Source: Syngnathus acus (Eukaryota; Chordata; Actinopteri; Syngnathiformes; Syngnathidae). From it: DNA of 64,000 bases. The notes under the pieces were generated by a model that was not told the origin of the DNA, did not search any database, and was given only the letters and a program-made list of their open reading frames with translations. Below are positions 23,675-35,155 of this stretch, piece by piece (within the stretch, counting starts at the first letter, position 1; the number at the start of each line of letters is the position of its first letter). The stretch covers positions 17,098,456 through 17,162,455 of the forward strand of contig NC_051095.1 of assembly GCF_901709675.1 (NCBI RefSeq), given 5' to 3'. Position numbers and translations under genes: made by a program.

Positions 23675-24663
23675 TCACTTGGTGGCCAGGGTGTAGCAGC
23701 CTTGTTGGTGCCACTGCATGTCGCGGATACGGCGCACAGACTGCAGCTGAGGGGTGCGGGCGCCGTACTCGTTAAAGTGCCTGAACTCGCCCTTCTCCAG
23801 CAGGTACTGACTACCACGGTAGCCGGGGAACTGGTAACCCACAAAGCTGTGAAGGGGGGAAAAAAAATCACACATATGTGAACAACGGAAAGACGACAGC
23901 TGGCGTTTGATTTGCGGCGTTCCACTGTGAGCTGCACTCACGTTCCGCAGCTGACGATGATGCTGCCCACTCTGTCGGTGAATCCGTAGGAGAACAGGCT
24001 GGGGACGTCATCGTCCATGATCTCCATCTTGCGGCCCTTGAACTCTCCCACTTCATGCAGGCAGATCTTGTGCTTATCAGGGTCCTGTAAGGAAAGACCC
24101 AGAGAAGCTCAACACTGGTGATTCATTGAGATGGAGAAGCAAAGAAGTGTTTTTAGAAGTGTGTGTGGGGGGGGGTACCATTCGAACAGGCCTGAAGGAC
24201 AGTAGGTAGTCATTCTTCTGACAGTTGCTCCAGGAGTCCCAGCGAGGATACTCGCCCTTCTCCAGGATGTACATCTCACCGCAGAGATTTATCTGCTCAA
24301 AGCCCACGAATCTGCCAATCAAAATGGCATTATATCAGCTCACTGCAAAGACACAAGTTGACGGGGGGGAGGGGAGGGCACTCACGGGCCGGTTTCCACA
24401 CGGAGAGAGCGCACGCGTTCCATGCCCAGCTCACAGATGTTCATCACCTCGCTGCTGATCTCAATCATGCGGCCCTGGAAGTTCTCCTGGTCGAACACCA
24501 ACATCTACAACGAGAAGAGGCAACGCACAGTCATGTTTTTCACTGAAGAATTTCATGTCAGAGAGGCTCTCACCTTGTAAGAAGTCAGGCCGAACTCTGA
24601 CTTCTTGCTCTGAGCAGCCTTCCCATCAGTCTGGGAAGAGGATTTGGATTTGTCACTAGACAT
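23675..24663 (-). CDS. crybb1: Beta-crystallin B1-like lens protein
   Basis: Five coding exons on the minus strand: 24663-24574, 24504-24386, 24311-24179, 24084-23942, 23846-23675, giving 218 residues with matching phases. A polar N-terminal arm of about 30 residues precedes four Greek-key motifs. Recognisable stretches are [48 protein letters not shown] and [21 protein letters not shown]. The tail [14 protein letters not shown] is an extension of the betaB1 type. One exon per Greek key is the standard beta-crystallin layout. A non-coding exon 1 ends at 24746 (CAG|gtaag). The protein is a structural, refractive component of lens fibre cells. Fish have several betaB1-like genes, so the exact paralogue (crybb1 or a crybb1l form) is open; the short arm favours a -like copy. 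Confidence 0.88.
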
Positions 24664-24801
24664 GATTGCTGGGTCAGAAAAGAAAGGGACAAAGTTATAT
24701 AGTGGCACGGAGTGTGTGTGTGTACTGTGCATATGTGCGCCTTACCTGATGCTTACGCCGAGCCTCACTCAAGAGTGTGAGCGGCCTGGAAGCACCCCTC
24801 C

Positions 24802-24809
24802 CTTTTATA
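24802..24809 (-). promoter_or_regulatory. TATA box of the betaB1-crystallin-like gene
   Basis: TATAAAAG on the minus strand, about 60 bases before the donor of the non-coding first exon; predicted start of transcription near 24775. Confidence 0.7.
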
Positions 24810-24853
24810 CGCTGGCGCCCGCAGGAGAGGAATTAAGGCAAGTGAAACAAATC

Positions 24854-24865
24854 TGCTGCGGTCAG
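24854..24865. promoter_or_regulatory. MARE-like site in the crystallin promoter
   Basis: TGCTGCGGTCAG resembles the Maf palindrome TGCTGAnnTCAGCA, 45 bases upstream of the TATA box. Large Maf proteins drive crystallin genes in lens. Half sites TGCTGA occur at 25589-25594 and 25643-25648 on the cryba1-like side. Match is imperfect. Confidence 0.3.
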
Positions 24866-24869
24866 AGGC

Positions 24870-25799
24870 GTGACACAAAAGAAAAGACCGCATCATCAGA
24901 GGGGGACGGACGCACGATGGGCGGAGCCAGTGTGGCAAGGTGGGCGGCATCCAATAACCAACACAACCGATACACTGTGCATACCTGGCTGAATCAAACT
25001 TACACGATCGACTTGACAACACACATTGGCACACAAATTGTATAGCTAAAATATGAAACATAATATGCTTTTTAATTATGTTGCAAATGTTTAATATTTA
25101 TGTTTAACATGCTAAGACTGCTTCACACAAACTTGGTTTGCATTCAACTGCAATTTATCTATGTGGAACTCTTCTCATAAACTTCTGCTGAGTCCTGAAA
25201 TGTGTGGAAAAAATTGTGGACCCTATTCAAGAATTAAAAAAACAAACGAATGAATTACTTACAAACCCTGCTGCATCCTATACTATGTGAATATTATAGC
25301 AACTGCTGTTTAATTTATATTGCGTTGTCGGATAAAATCGCACCTAATGGGCTAGACAAGAAAACATTGTTGTGCAGATCAGTAACAACGTCATCATCAT
25401 CATCATCATCACGTTTCTCAAACCTTGACATGTTTAGAAGATTTTCAAGCTGATAAGTTTGACAATTTATGAATTGTGGATTGTGGTGAATAGCCTCCCA
25501 GCCTTTAGGTGCCCCCTTGTGCTCCACTCTTAATCCGCTCACTCTCTGCCCTTATCAGCGATCCTTTGTGCAGCCATACACGCTGGATTGCTGACCGGGG
25601 TCCGAACATACCGGACCCCCTTTGTCTTTTCTCTATGATATGTGCTGAGGTGGTCACAGCGGCCTGGGGGCGCGCCTCTCTGCGGACTGCCAATAGTGCA
25701 AGAGTGCGCATGGCCTGGCGTGAACTCGCCGCTGCAGGAGAGCCCCACCCATAGGCCATCCCTCCTCCACCACCCCACCCTGCATGACCTGCCTACCCA
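24870..25799. other. Divergent intergenic region between two crystallin genes
   Basis: About 1 kb between the two TATA boxes. It holds an (ATC)n run at about 25390-25412 and a GC-richer segment 25500-25800 before the cryba1-like TATA box. No gene is seen. Confidence 0.6.
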
Positions 25800-25806
25800 T
25801 ATAAAA
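25800..25806 (+). promoter_or_regulatory. TATA box of the betaA1-crystallin-like gene
   Basis: TATAAAA, followed by a short non-coding exon that ends at 25878 (TTCCG|gtaagg). Predicted transcription start near 25830. Confidence 0.7.
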
Positions 25807-26036
25807 CTGAAGCGCCAGGTCCTCCCAAAACTCTACGCGAGGCTGGCGGCAGGTGCGTTCCACTCCAGAGCTCTTCCGGTAAGGTCCTGTCTCTGCTCCA
25901 ACTGCAAGCACAATACATGTCAAAGAATGGCTGCACTGAATAAAGGACAAACTACTGAATATATTGATGTTTTTGTGCATAATAGAACTAAATCATTTTC
26001 TCATAAGTTCGTGTTTTTGTCGCATCAGGCGTAAAG

Positions 26037-27267
26037 ATGTTCCGAACTACAAGGTCCCCGATGATGCAACCCCTGGCCAACTCAGGAATGGGCATGGCTC
26101 CCTTCTTCAAGGTAACACTGAGGAGTGAAGACGGGAATGTTATTTACATTTTGGCATTTATGACCTGATATTGCCTCGACAGGTGACTGTTTTTGAGCAG
26201 GAGCATTTCCAGGGCAAATGCCTGGAGTTGACCTCCGAGTGTGGTAATATCCAAGACTGTGGTCTGGACAACATCCGTTCCATCAGGGTAGAGAGCGGCG
26301 CGTAAGTCTCAGTGAAGTTTTGTCACCGAGGCCGAAATGTATCAACCCTGTTGGGATTAGCACCTTGAAATGTTCACATGGATAGTTGCTGGAACACTCA
26401 CGTCAAGAGTTCTTTATCTGTTTGTGAAGCTGGGTCGGTTTTGAGCACCATGACTTCCAAGGCCAGCAGTTGATCCTGGAGAGAGGAGAATACCCCCACT
26501 GGGACTCCTACAGCGGCTCCCTCGCTTACCACGTCGAACGCCTCATGTCTCTGCGCCCCATCTACTGCGCTGTAAGTATTCATTAGACTCGGAATGGATC
26601 TCCCCACGCTTCCTCGTGATCCAAGACCGGCTACCGTCTTCCAGTCTCACCAGAGCAGCCGCATGATCATCTTTGAGAAGGAGAACTTCATGGGCCGCAG
26701 CGTGGAGATCTCTGATGACTACCCCTCCCTGCAGGCCATGGGCTGGCTGACACCTGAAGTGGGCTCCATGCACGTGCAGTGCGGCGCGTAAGTTTCCAGA
26801 GAGCTGTCTTTCCTATTCTGAATTTGGGAGAGAACATTTGGCCTTTTACATGGAAAGCGAGTTTCAAAATGCTTTGGCTTTCTTCACCTCACTTTGGCAA
26901 ATTAAAATGAAATCAGTGCTGCCCAAGCTTTACTGAGCCAAGTCACCCATGTTAAATTAAAAAGCACTCGCACCAAACCGCCACATAGAAATGTTCGAAA
27001 GAGTACAATGATATGATGATCTTGTCTTAGTTTAGACCTTTCTGTGATGCAAAAGTTGCTCCATGTATGCCAACGTTTGACTTTGGAAGTGAAGTCCTAC
27101 TATTTGTTTCCTCCCACAGCTTTGTGTGCTACCAGTTCTCTGGCTACAGGGGCCAGCAGTACATCATGGAGTCCGAGAGACACAGTGGTGACTACCAGCA
27201 ATGCAAAACCTGGGGCTCCCACTGCCAAACTCCCCAGATCCAGTCCATCAGACGCATCCAGCACTGA
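26037..27267 (+). CDS. cryba1l1: Beta-crystallin A1-like lens protein
   Basis: Five coding exons: 26037-26111, 26183-26301, 26430-26571, 26645-26787, 27120-27267, giving 208 residues with correct phases. The N-terminal arm is [19 protein letters not shown]. Four Greek keys follow: [52 protein letters not shown] with [12 protein letters not shown], and [18 protein letters not shown]. It ends IQSIRRIQH. The [12 protein letters not shown] and QIQSIRRIQ signatures are those of the acidic betaA1/A3/A4 group; the arm resembles the fish cryba1-like genes, and the head-to-head position with a betaB1 gene recalls the mammalian CRYBB1-CRYBA4 pair. The symbol is therefore tentative. Structural lens protein forming beta oligomers with basic beta-crystallins. 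AATAAA is at 27612-27617. Confidence 0.85.
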
Positions 27268-27611
27268 GAGGAAGACAAGACTGACATAGCAGCTCCTTCC
27301 TACCTATGATCTCCTCCTTTCTGTCTGCTCCACATTCCTGCAACCCACTCCACACTGCTCCACAAATGAATGTGAGAGACAATATAGCACTGCTAAAGCA
27401 CAGGGAACTCCGCAGTCCACACACACATGCCAACATACGTACAGTAGATGACACTCGGGTAACGTGTTTTTTTATTTGGTTCGAGGGCCCAACTCACAAA
27501 CACATATACTGAGCTGAAATTAAAGGCCACTTGAAGGAGAACTTCCTAACTGTGGTGCAGCTGGTGTGTGATCGTTTTGTGTGGAGGAGGTCGACTCACA
27601 GGTTGATAGCA

Positions 27612-27617
27612 AATAAA
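27612..27617 (+). terminator. Polyadenylation signal of the betaA1-like gene
   Basis: AATAAA 345 bases after the stop codon at 27267, in an otherwise open 3' region. Confidence 0.6.
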
Positions 27618-28298
27618 GTCATTTTCGCCTCAAATATGTGTAGCCTTTTAGTTTTTTCTTGAAATATTGGCTCAGGTGCTACTTGGTGGAAAGAATTGGA
27701 GAACCATTGCAATAAGATATTATTGTCAAAAAGCGAACCTGCATTTGATTGAAAATGATTGACCATGAGGAATATAAGTGCTGATTAATGAACAGGTATG
27801 TTTTATCAGATGACAGAATGCCATTTTGTACTGAGCAGAAGGATGGAGTCCAGTGTTTGTTCCATTCCTGACATATTCTTCTTTTTCAAGTTAAGGCCGA
27901 GTCGACAGTACTTCTACGGGTTGCAGCCAGGTGGCGCACTCCACTCCGCTACAATTGCAATTAAAAAAAAAATAAAAAAAAAGAGAGGGTTCTTCTAACA
28001 GAAGATAAAACCAGGCCACAGTATCACTAGTGTTGTTTTCAACTCAACCGTCCCTTGTATGCGGCACAACGGACCGAACATGCCAGTAATAATCCAGGCG
28101 GTCAACTGAAGAGCAGATGCCTAACAAAGCAGTCTTTACAGTGAAAATTGAGGTGACTTACTAGGTGTAGGTCAAGTAAAACGCTTATCCTGATGCTACA
28201 CGTTAAAATCTGGTCCTATTGAACTCCATTAGTGTCACTAATGCAACTCAAAGAGGAGAGCCAACTTGGAGGACTGGGACTAAGTCAACTAGCGTACC
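27618..28298. other. Intergenic between cryba1-like and btbd18
   Basis: The genes converge here. I see an A-rich tract at 27962-27984 and no other structure. The btbd18 3' UTR must start at 28298, but no clear minus-strand AATAAA was found. Confidence 0.4.
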
Positions 28299-31200
28299 TC
28301 AACATGATAGATCCTGGACATACGTAGCATTGTTCACAGCAAAGTCCACTGACAAAGAAGTCAAGTCCGCCCCTCCTACGACGTCAATCTCTTTGTCAGT
28401 CTCCTCCTCTTCGTTCTCTGAAGACGGTGACCAGTTGATGGTGACCGGCTCGGGGATGGATCCCAAGGCTCCAATCACGTCGATGTCATCCCCCTCTGTA
28501 CTTCCTGTTTCAAGGTTGACATCTGTTGATGAGAAAAAAAAGTGGTGAAACACATAGACAGTTCCGTCAGCTTTCTTTTTCTATGTGTTCCCCGGGGCTC
28601 GAGTCAGTACCTGCGTTCGTATCATCGAGCTCTTTGCCGTTATTATTTTCTGTGTTGGTTGACATGGTGGTCTCATCATATGACTTGACAGGAAGCGGAA
28701 TATTTGGCTCTGAGTACGTCCTCTTGGCTTCACCGCCGATATCCGTTGTCTCCCCTTGTGGCCGGGCTCGCCTCTTTGCTGCCCTCTTCTCAATTGCTTT
28801 GTTTTCACATCTGTCTTGAACCTCAAGTGTGTCACTATCACTTTCACTGGGAAGCGGTCTCTTCTTCTTCGGTCGTCCTCGCTTACGACCTGGTTGGCCC
28901 ATTCGTGGTGGTAGTTTTTTTGAGTGTGGCTGATCCTTTTGATAAGACAACGTCAGGGAGATCACTTATTTGAGTGGACCAAATATTACGCTGGTCAATG
29001 ATTTTTCTTTTACGACATCTTTTTTTTGCAGTTACTCTGAATGTTCCCTAGTTTTATCTCTAGCACACCAGGTTTTTATCATCAACACATAATAAGAATA
29101 TCATACATTCATTATTTGCAATAGCACAGGTAAAAGAAGGCCATGAGCCAACTCACTGCGATCTGGGTTAACTTGCATCGACTCCTGAGGGGATAAGCCT
29201 TTGCGATAACCGAGACTGGCTGATGCTTCGATGATGGCCTGGTCTTCGCTCGTGCAAGATTCTGTTGAGGAATCACACCTTGATCAATAAACAGATTCTT
29301 TTTTTGACATGAATATTTGCATGTATACACAGTGTGTCCCTAAAACAACTCTTTGACTGCTTTTTGCACATGTATTCCTGAGTTTTATTTCAAGTACCAA
29401 ACATCCTAAACAATGAAAAACGTACGATTTGTGTTACCAGAAGTACAAAAACATCAAAGATGGAGCGAAGTGAAGTTTTGCTTGGATTGAGACCATGTTG
29501 AATTCCTTGCAGGTTCCCCACACCACGTGGCAAAGGATTATCATTATTTGGGTATATCTCGAGATTTTCATACTGCAAAACCAGCGTCAGTCAGAATAAG
29601 CAATTGGCTCAATAAAGGTTGGGAAACTGTGGTCTAAACTTCAATTGAGTGATATTTTCTTTAATGTAACTCATGAGACGTATCTGTTCGTGAAAGAAGT
29701 CACGTGCAGTCGAGAAGTGAGTTTTTGGGACAACCTGTATATACTGTAATTAGTTGAGCCCCTTGACTTCCTGATAGCTGACAGGATTCAGAGCGTTACA
29801 CGTACTTAGTTGCATCACGGGCAAGCACCGTACCCTTTTATCTCCTCCAACATCACTTCTTTGAGTCATGTCCCTCACTGACTCATGGATCCGTTCCTTT
29901 GCTTTTGCAGGAAGCCGTTTCTTTTTTCTGCGTTTTCTTGCAGTTTTAACTCTCTTGGTGGCATTGAGAGTACTTGCTCTTCGCGTGTTGTAGTGTGAGG
30001 ACCTTGTTACCGGTTGTTTATGCCGTGAGCTGGGACAGCGACTGCCACCTTGCTCTTCTTGTGCCTCCATTCCAACACAGTTGCTACCGTGTTGCTCCAA
30101 GGACTGCAGGAAGTCATCCAGCATAGTTACAAGATCAACGTCCACCTGCGGCTCCAGATGGACCACCTCGCCGTTTGCTCGTCCCGTAGCGACAACCTCT
30201 GTGAAGCCGTGACTACATGCTTGCGCATGACAGTGAGTGTTGCCACCACTGGTGCAACTGCAATTTTGGACTGCTGCAGGTGGCTGGCAGCATGGAGTGC
30301 TGCTGCACAATTTGCCATCCATTTCCCTCGTCACTTCCTCAAAGAGACAATCTAAGTGGTCTGGCGGGTCCACACGAGGTGGAGGTGCAGGACATAGGGC
30401 AGTGTGTGACACCTGGCAGAAGAAGGTTGTTAGAAATGCATTTTTGTTTTCAGCACATTTTTGTTTTCACACATTCAAAGGTTTAGAGAAGGTTAAATTA
30501 TACTCACCTGTGAAGTTGATAAAGCATTTTAGATTTATTTGAAATTTGTTTACCTGGCCGGCTATCCCTTAGCTAACTTATAATGCAGGTGTGCCTAATT
30601 TTTTTGGCCAATGAGTAAATAGGGAAGATGTGACGGAGTATGTGTAAATATTACGCACAAAAGAATTGGGAGACCTTTCTGTAACATTTACAAGTGAAAA
30701 TCGTAGAAAATCTAGTCTTGGGTTTGTCAAACCTTTGAGCTCAACATCCAGATTTAATTTTTAAAAGAAAACATTTTGTAGATGGGGTGTGTACCCTGCT
30801 AATTGCGGGTGAAACAGACCAAACCCTGCTGCAAATGAATGAATAATGGACAGCCCATTCTAATTGCCTATGGATGCAGCTAGATGCCACAAAGCGTTGC
30901 CAAGCAACACTTCGCTTCCTGTCGCATACATGGCGTGGCATTTCTCTGCATTTCACGACCCGTGTTTGGCATATAAAAACAAATGACTCGAAATCTGAAC
31001 TCCACCAGCAAAATCCTCCGTTAGCTGGTATGACATCACCCAATCTGGTGTTTGTGCGTCTTTGTGTGTGTATGTCTTCATGTCACCTGTGTATCCTGCA
31101 GTGTTTTGTTCCTCCTGCCACGCGTCACGTCGTTTCCTCCTCCCTTCCAGCTTTGACTTTGTCCACTTAGGCAAAAGTCCCATTCCTTGGGCTGCCTTTG

Positions 31201-32703
31201 TCGTCTTTGGGGGTGGCTCCATGCTAAAAGGTGGCGAGTCTGTAGGTACAATTTGCTGCCTGTGGCTCCTCCCCCCTGGCCTGTCCTCATAGCGGTCGCC
31301 TTCCCGCACCTCTGCAGGAGCGACTTGTGCCTCTTGCTCACGCCCACTTCTTGCACATCCACCGTCTGCATCCACCCACCTCTCCCCCTCCCCCTCCCTC
31401 TTTTGCGAGCTTGCGGTCTCCGTGCTGGTCTCTCGGCTCCATCTCGCCGCCTGGGCCGGCCACGCGGCTTCCTACTAGCACGCCCCGTGTGCGAGGCCTC
31501 CTCGGACCCCGCATTTAAAAAGTGGCTGATGAATCCTGGGATGTCATCTTGATACTGCTCAAACTGATTGTCTTCAGCTCCTTCAGCCTCTAAAACTATG
31601 GATTCTGCCTGACGGTTGCTGAACAAGCTCAGCGACTCTGCAGTCCACGGGCTGTCCGGGTATTTGGTCTCAGAGAAAGTTTGAAGTTTTTCGGCTTCAT
31701 TTAGCAAGTAGATGAGGGGAGTTGGAACACTTAGTTGGACATCATGATTGTCGACCAGTCCTAAACTCTCAAACTGAGCCACGTCAATGGTCTCATAGGT
31801 AGCCACGGACTGACAAGAGGGGATGGAGCTCGCTTGCATCTCTTCTGTCTCAGTCAGCGCGTTTTTTTTGCCACTTGGAAGCGTCTCTTCCCCCAGAATA
31901 GCGCTGCCGTCACTCACCTCCTGCCTCAAGCTGGAGACTTCCTTCTCATGGAGCTCCGCTGGATCAGTCTGTACACCCACCTCAATGCCCACGCCGCTTT
32001 GCCACTGTCTCCGTGTGACCTCCACCAGCCCCAGGATGCCCAACTTGGCTGCTGCCGACACTGCCTCCTGCTTCTCGCGCTCCCCCTCCCCAGCCATCTC
32101 CCCTGAGTACAGCAGGCTGACCACATGAAGGAGAGAGCTGGCGCAGACTGTCCCAAATTCCACCATATGCTCTTGTCCAGCTGGAGGCGCCGATGAGGAG
32201 GACAGAGCATTGGACAGCTGAGGGCTGATGGCCGAAAGGACACAGCTGTGGGCTGGCACTGAAACACCTGGGGGGGAGGAGATGCCATCAAGGATGGGCG
32301 ATGTATGGTCATGCTTAGGCTAAGGGTGCCAAAATCATCAAACACGGGGTGGGCCACATCAAACTTATGATATCCATTAAAACAATCAGCTAAAACCACA
32401 CAATTTCATATTTTTTCAGCTAAAACGGTCCCAGTCCATTGGTAGAAGACACACCTTCACCAAGGATGGACAATCCTAATGTGGATTTGTGCCAAATTGT
32501 ACATATTTGATTGGTAACTGGGCCATTAACAAACAAAAGAACATAACTTTTTGTGAAGCAAAGAAAAATGATCATACAATATTTTGTAGGTATTAAGTAC
32601 CATTTGCCCGCAGCAGAGTGTCACAGAACTGTCGCTGCTGTTGCTGTCTCTGCAACTCCGCCACGAGGAGGGCTTCAAATCCGGGCTTTCGGTAGCACCA
32701 CAT
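28299..32703 (-). CDS. btbd18: BTB/POZ domain protein BTBD18-like with AT-hook-type motifs
   Basis: Seven coding exons, minus strand: 32703-32601, 32267-31087, 30412-29834, 29572-29438, 29261-29157, 28935-28611, 28522-28299. All phases match and give 883 residues. The BTB domain spans the first two exons (QRQFCDTLLRANG, PAHSCVLSAISPQL, LLHVVSLLYSGEM, AAAKLGILGLVEV). AT-hook-like stretches are RKPRGRPRRR and RKRGRGRGRGG near residues 298-325 and RKRGRPKKKRP near 718-728; another basic run is ARKRRKKKRLPAKAK. The C-terminal TDKEIDVVGG recalls the EEEEIDVV end of mammalian BTBD18, and ctnnd1 is the neighbour as in mammals. Mouse BTBD18 is nuclear and promotes elongation at pachytene piRNA loci. 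The 3' part of exon 2 (31087-31375) is open in a second frame too, so that segment is less certain. Exons 3-5 rest on phase agreement. Confidence 0.78.
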
Positions 32704-32713
32704 CTCCCCATCA

Positions 32714-33700
32714 ACTGGAGAGGAGCAAACAAGAAGGTGTATTTTATTTTTAAAGTTTGAAATATATTTTCTGTTGATGTGTGTGTGTGTGTGTGTGTGT
32801 GTACATTTATATATACAGATTCAACACCCTGTGTCCGATGTAGCAAATCAGACCCAGAACAGAACCAAGGCTCCTCCAAAGTACATTTTCTACTTGTTAC
32901 TCGTACTAAATTACATATGAGCATGAATTGGTTAAATGGCGTACTGGATAAATGTGCGTGTGTGTGCGTGCACGCGCGCTTTTTATAAATATTTATTCAC
33001 TTTAACATACAAAATGAGTACAAATACTGATGGCGTGCGTATATTTGAAACTGTTGCAATTTTACATATCTTAGCAGTTAAGGAGAGCATAATTCCTTAA
33101 AAGTTTTAACTACAAAATTGTTCTGGTGTGATTAATCATATTTTATAAAACCGAAGCTAAAGTTGAGAGTAATCACAATACTACCCCATATTTACACTTT
33201 GTGCTTTAACCAGGACAAAAGTTGTCATGCTGAAGACTGACAATATAAAATTAGTAAAAATAAACAATATTCCAGTGCGGACATTAGTTCAAGAAAAAAA
33301 ACTAAAAGTTTATGGAAAACCAATTAGCATTGCTGCTAATAACCTCGCAAGAAGCTCGTGGCTGTCACACTAAGCCGGTGTCACGTCGTGCCGTTACTGA
33401 AGTAACCAGTAATGAACTGCACATATACGACTTAAATATGATCTGGGCATGGAATGTGAAATATCTTATTTATGCGTTCTTGTGAGCTTCCCTTTGCACG
33501 AAGCAGTGAAGATGACAAACGTTTAAATTGCAAGTGCACTCACCGTTTGCTCAAAGTTCACCGAAAAGACACGCTATTTCAAATTAATCAAACAAAATGT
33601 TTTTTAAAACATACCAATAATGTACAGTAACACCAAACAGGACTTTTTGTGTTCGAGCGAGGTTTCTCACGTTCGTTTTGATGACGTCATCGTAGTTATC
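32714..33700 (-). promoter_or_regulatory. btbd18 5' non-coding exon and promoter with a CRE
   Basis: A donor GCAAACG|gtgagt ends a probable non-coding exon at 33544; its acceptor is CTCCAG at 32717-32715, and the next exon starts at 32714 with the ATG at 32703. A perfect palindromic CRE, TGACGTCA, lies at 33682-33689, about 140 bases upstream of that donor. CREB/CREM sites are common in testis-expressed gene promoters. The transcription start is inferred. Confidence 0.4.
32778..32802. repeat. (TG)n microsatellite
   Basis: Twelve TG units in btbd18 intron 1 (5' UTR intron). Confidence 0.9.
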
Positions 33701-34548
33701 CGCGGTCGTTTTTGGTGTAGTTTTCATCTTGACCACTGGGTGATAGTATCGTACAAACGATAAGGCAAATCAAAGATGACAAAGTTTGTTGATCGTGCTA
33801 GAAACAAGACTGTTCAGGCTTCCTTTTCAAACCTTTCGCCTTAAGGTTGTCGAGGTGTCCATATTAATCACAAAACCTCATTTTTTATCAAACGGAATTG
33901 CTCAAAAATACGAAATAAGTCAAAAATAGACAACACTAAATTACACAGTCAAGTGTACAGTTCCTGTGTGAAACGGAAGTCTCCAACACAAACTTCACAA
34001 AAAAAAAAGGAAAACTCCACTTAATCTTTAGAGAAAAGTAGGAATATTCAACATAGTACATTCCAGGCAACATATTGTCACAATGAAAGGAACCTCTTTA
34101 TTTTGCGATTTTCTTTAGTTTTCCATATTAAAAAAATCTCATTGGAAAGGAATGATATATTAAAAATATTCATGCCTGCAATAAAAGACTGTTAGATTAT
34201 GGAATGCTCACAAAAATTACGCCAATTATGTGTGATTAATAACTACCGCATCAACCAGACAGTAATGCATGTAATGCATGAAATCAAATAGTTACCAGTT
34301 TTCAGTATCTAATGCCATCTTTGGTTGACCATTTTTTCAAATAAATCATTTAACATCTATGATAGTGTTATTGTAGAACAAGTTTTTGCAAACTACACAT
34401 ATGAGATGAAGATGTATGCGCTACCATGTTAGTGTTTCCATTTTTTGCAATATGTATCAAAACCAGAATGTCCCCAAACCTTTGAAATATACAGAGAAAA
34501 CAAGCTTCTTCATTTTTCTTTCTTTTGTTTGACCACTAAGAAAAATTA

Positions 34549-34595
<47 letters not shown>

Positions 34596-34828
34596 GTAAC
34601 AGCCCAAAGGTAATATTAAAGTGGAACTCTTTTGCACAGGGTGGTAACTACACCAAAAAATGTTAAGCATACTTTGCCTCCCTCATAGTATCATGCTAAA
34701 AATGACAGGAAAGACACAAGTGAATAAATAGCATAAACAACACAATGATGTAGTCTTCCCTGCTGATATTCAATTCATAATCCATCCATGCCAGTCCACT
34801 GTGAGGAGACGCTGCCAGCGAGAGCATA
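33701..34828. other. AT-rich intergenic region with a 41-base poly-A run
   Basis: A run of 41 A at 34552-34592 may be the tail of an old retroposed element. No TSD was recognised. No coding sequence is seen. Confidence 0.5.
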
Positions 34829-35155
34829 CTAATTCGTGGAAAGTTTATCCGGTTGGCTTGGAGTCGGCCTGGGCCAGCGCTGGTTAAACTTGACAAAGAA
34901 ATGTGGGTCTTTGAATGGGCCCCCGAAGATAATGGCCTGCATGAGGTAGACTAGGGCCACCACCAGGAAGCAAATGAGGAAGAATGGGATGAAGGGCCTC
35001 AGATGGTGCCATCCCACACTGAACACGTAGCACAAGCTGTCGATCCCACCCTGCTTTGTCCTGTGAGATGTGTACCGAAAGGAAGCCGGCGTCCCATCAA
35101 GTGTCTTGTCATCTGAGCAGGAAGGAGATGGACTTGAGGAATCAGGTGAAACCAT
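34829..35155 (-). CDS. Unidentified 108-residue single-pass membrane protein
   Basis: I do not recognise this gene. The ORF reads a Ser/Pro-rich start (MVSPDSSSPSPSCSDDKTLD), a basic patch (RYTSHRTKQGG), then one strongly hydrophobic segment, about residues 55-77 (PFIPFFLICFLVVALVYLMQ), and a polar tail with GPFKDPHFFVKFNQRWPRP. It looks like a small single-pass or tail-anchored protein. An in-frame TGA precedes the ATG by five codons, so the ATG at 35155 is the start unless an acceptor lies in between. It sits alone between btbd18 and the ctnnd1 3' end, on the same strand as both. A distant resemblance of the hydrophobic tail to LEM-domain inner nuclear membrane proteins is possible, but no LEM domain is found upstream. 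It could also be the last exon of a larger gene. Confidence 0.5.
   Translation of the reverse strand: MVSPDSSSPSPSCSDDKTLDGTPASFRYTSHRTKQGGIDSLCYVFSVGWHHLRPFIPFFLICFLVVALVYLMQAIIFGGPFKDPHFFVKFNQRWPRPTPSQPDKLSTN

Noticed and set aside
29157-29261. Alternative frame of btbd18 exon 5 reading TSEDQAIIEASASLGYRKG
   Set aside because: It looks protein-like, but the flanking exons are phase 0 and only the frame NLARAKTRPSSK keeps the gene open.
31823-32128. Plus-strand ORFs opposite btbd18 exon 2
   Set aside because: They are antisense shadows of a GC-rich coding exon; no start context, domain or splice support.
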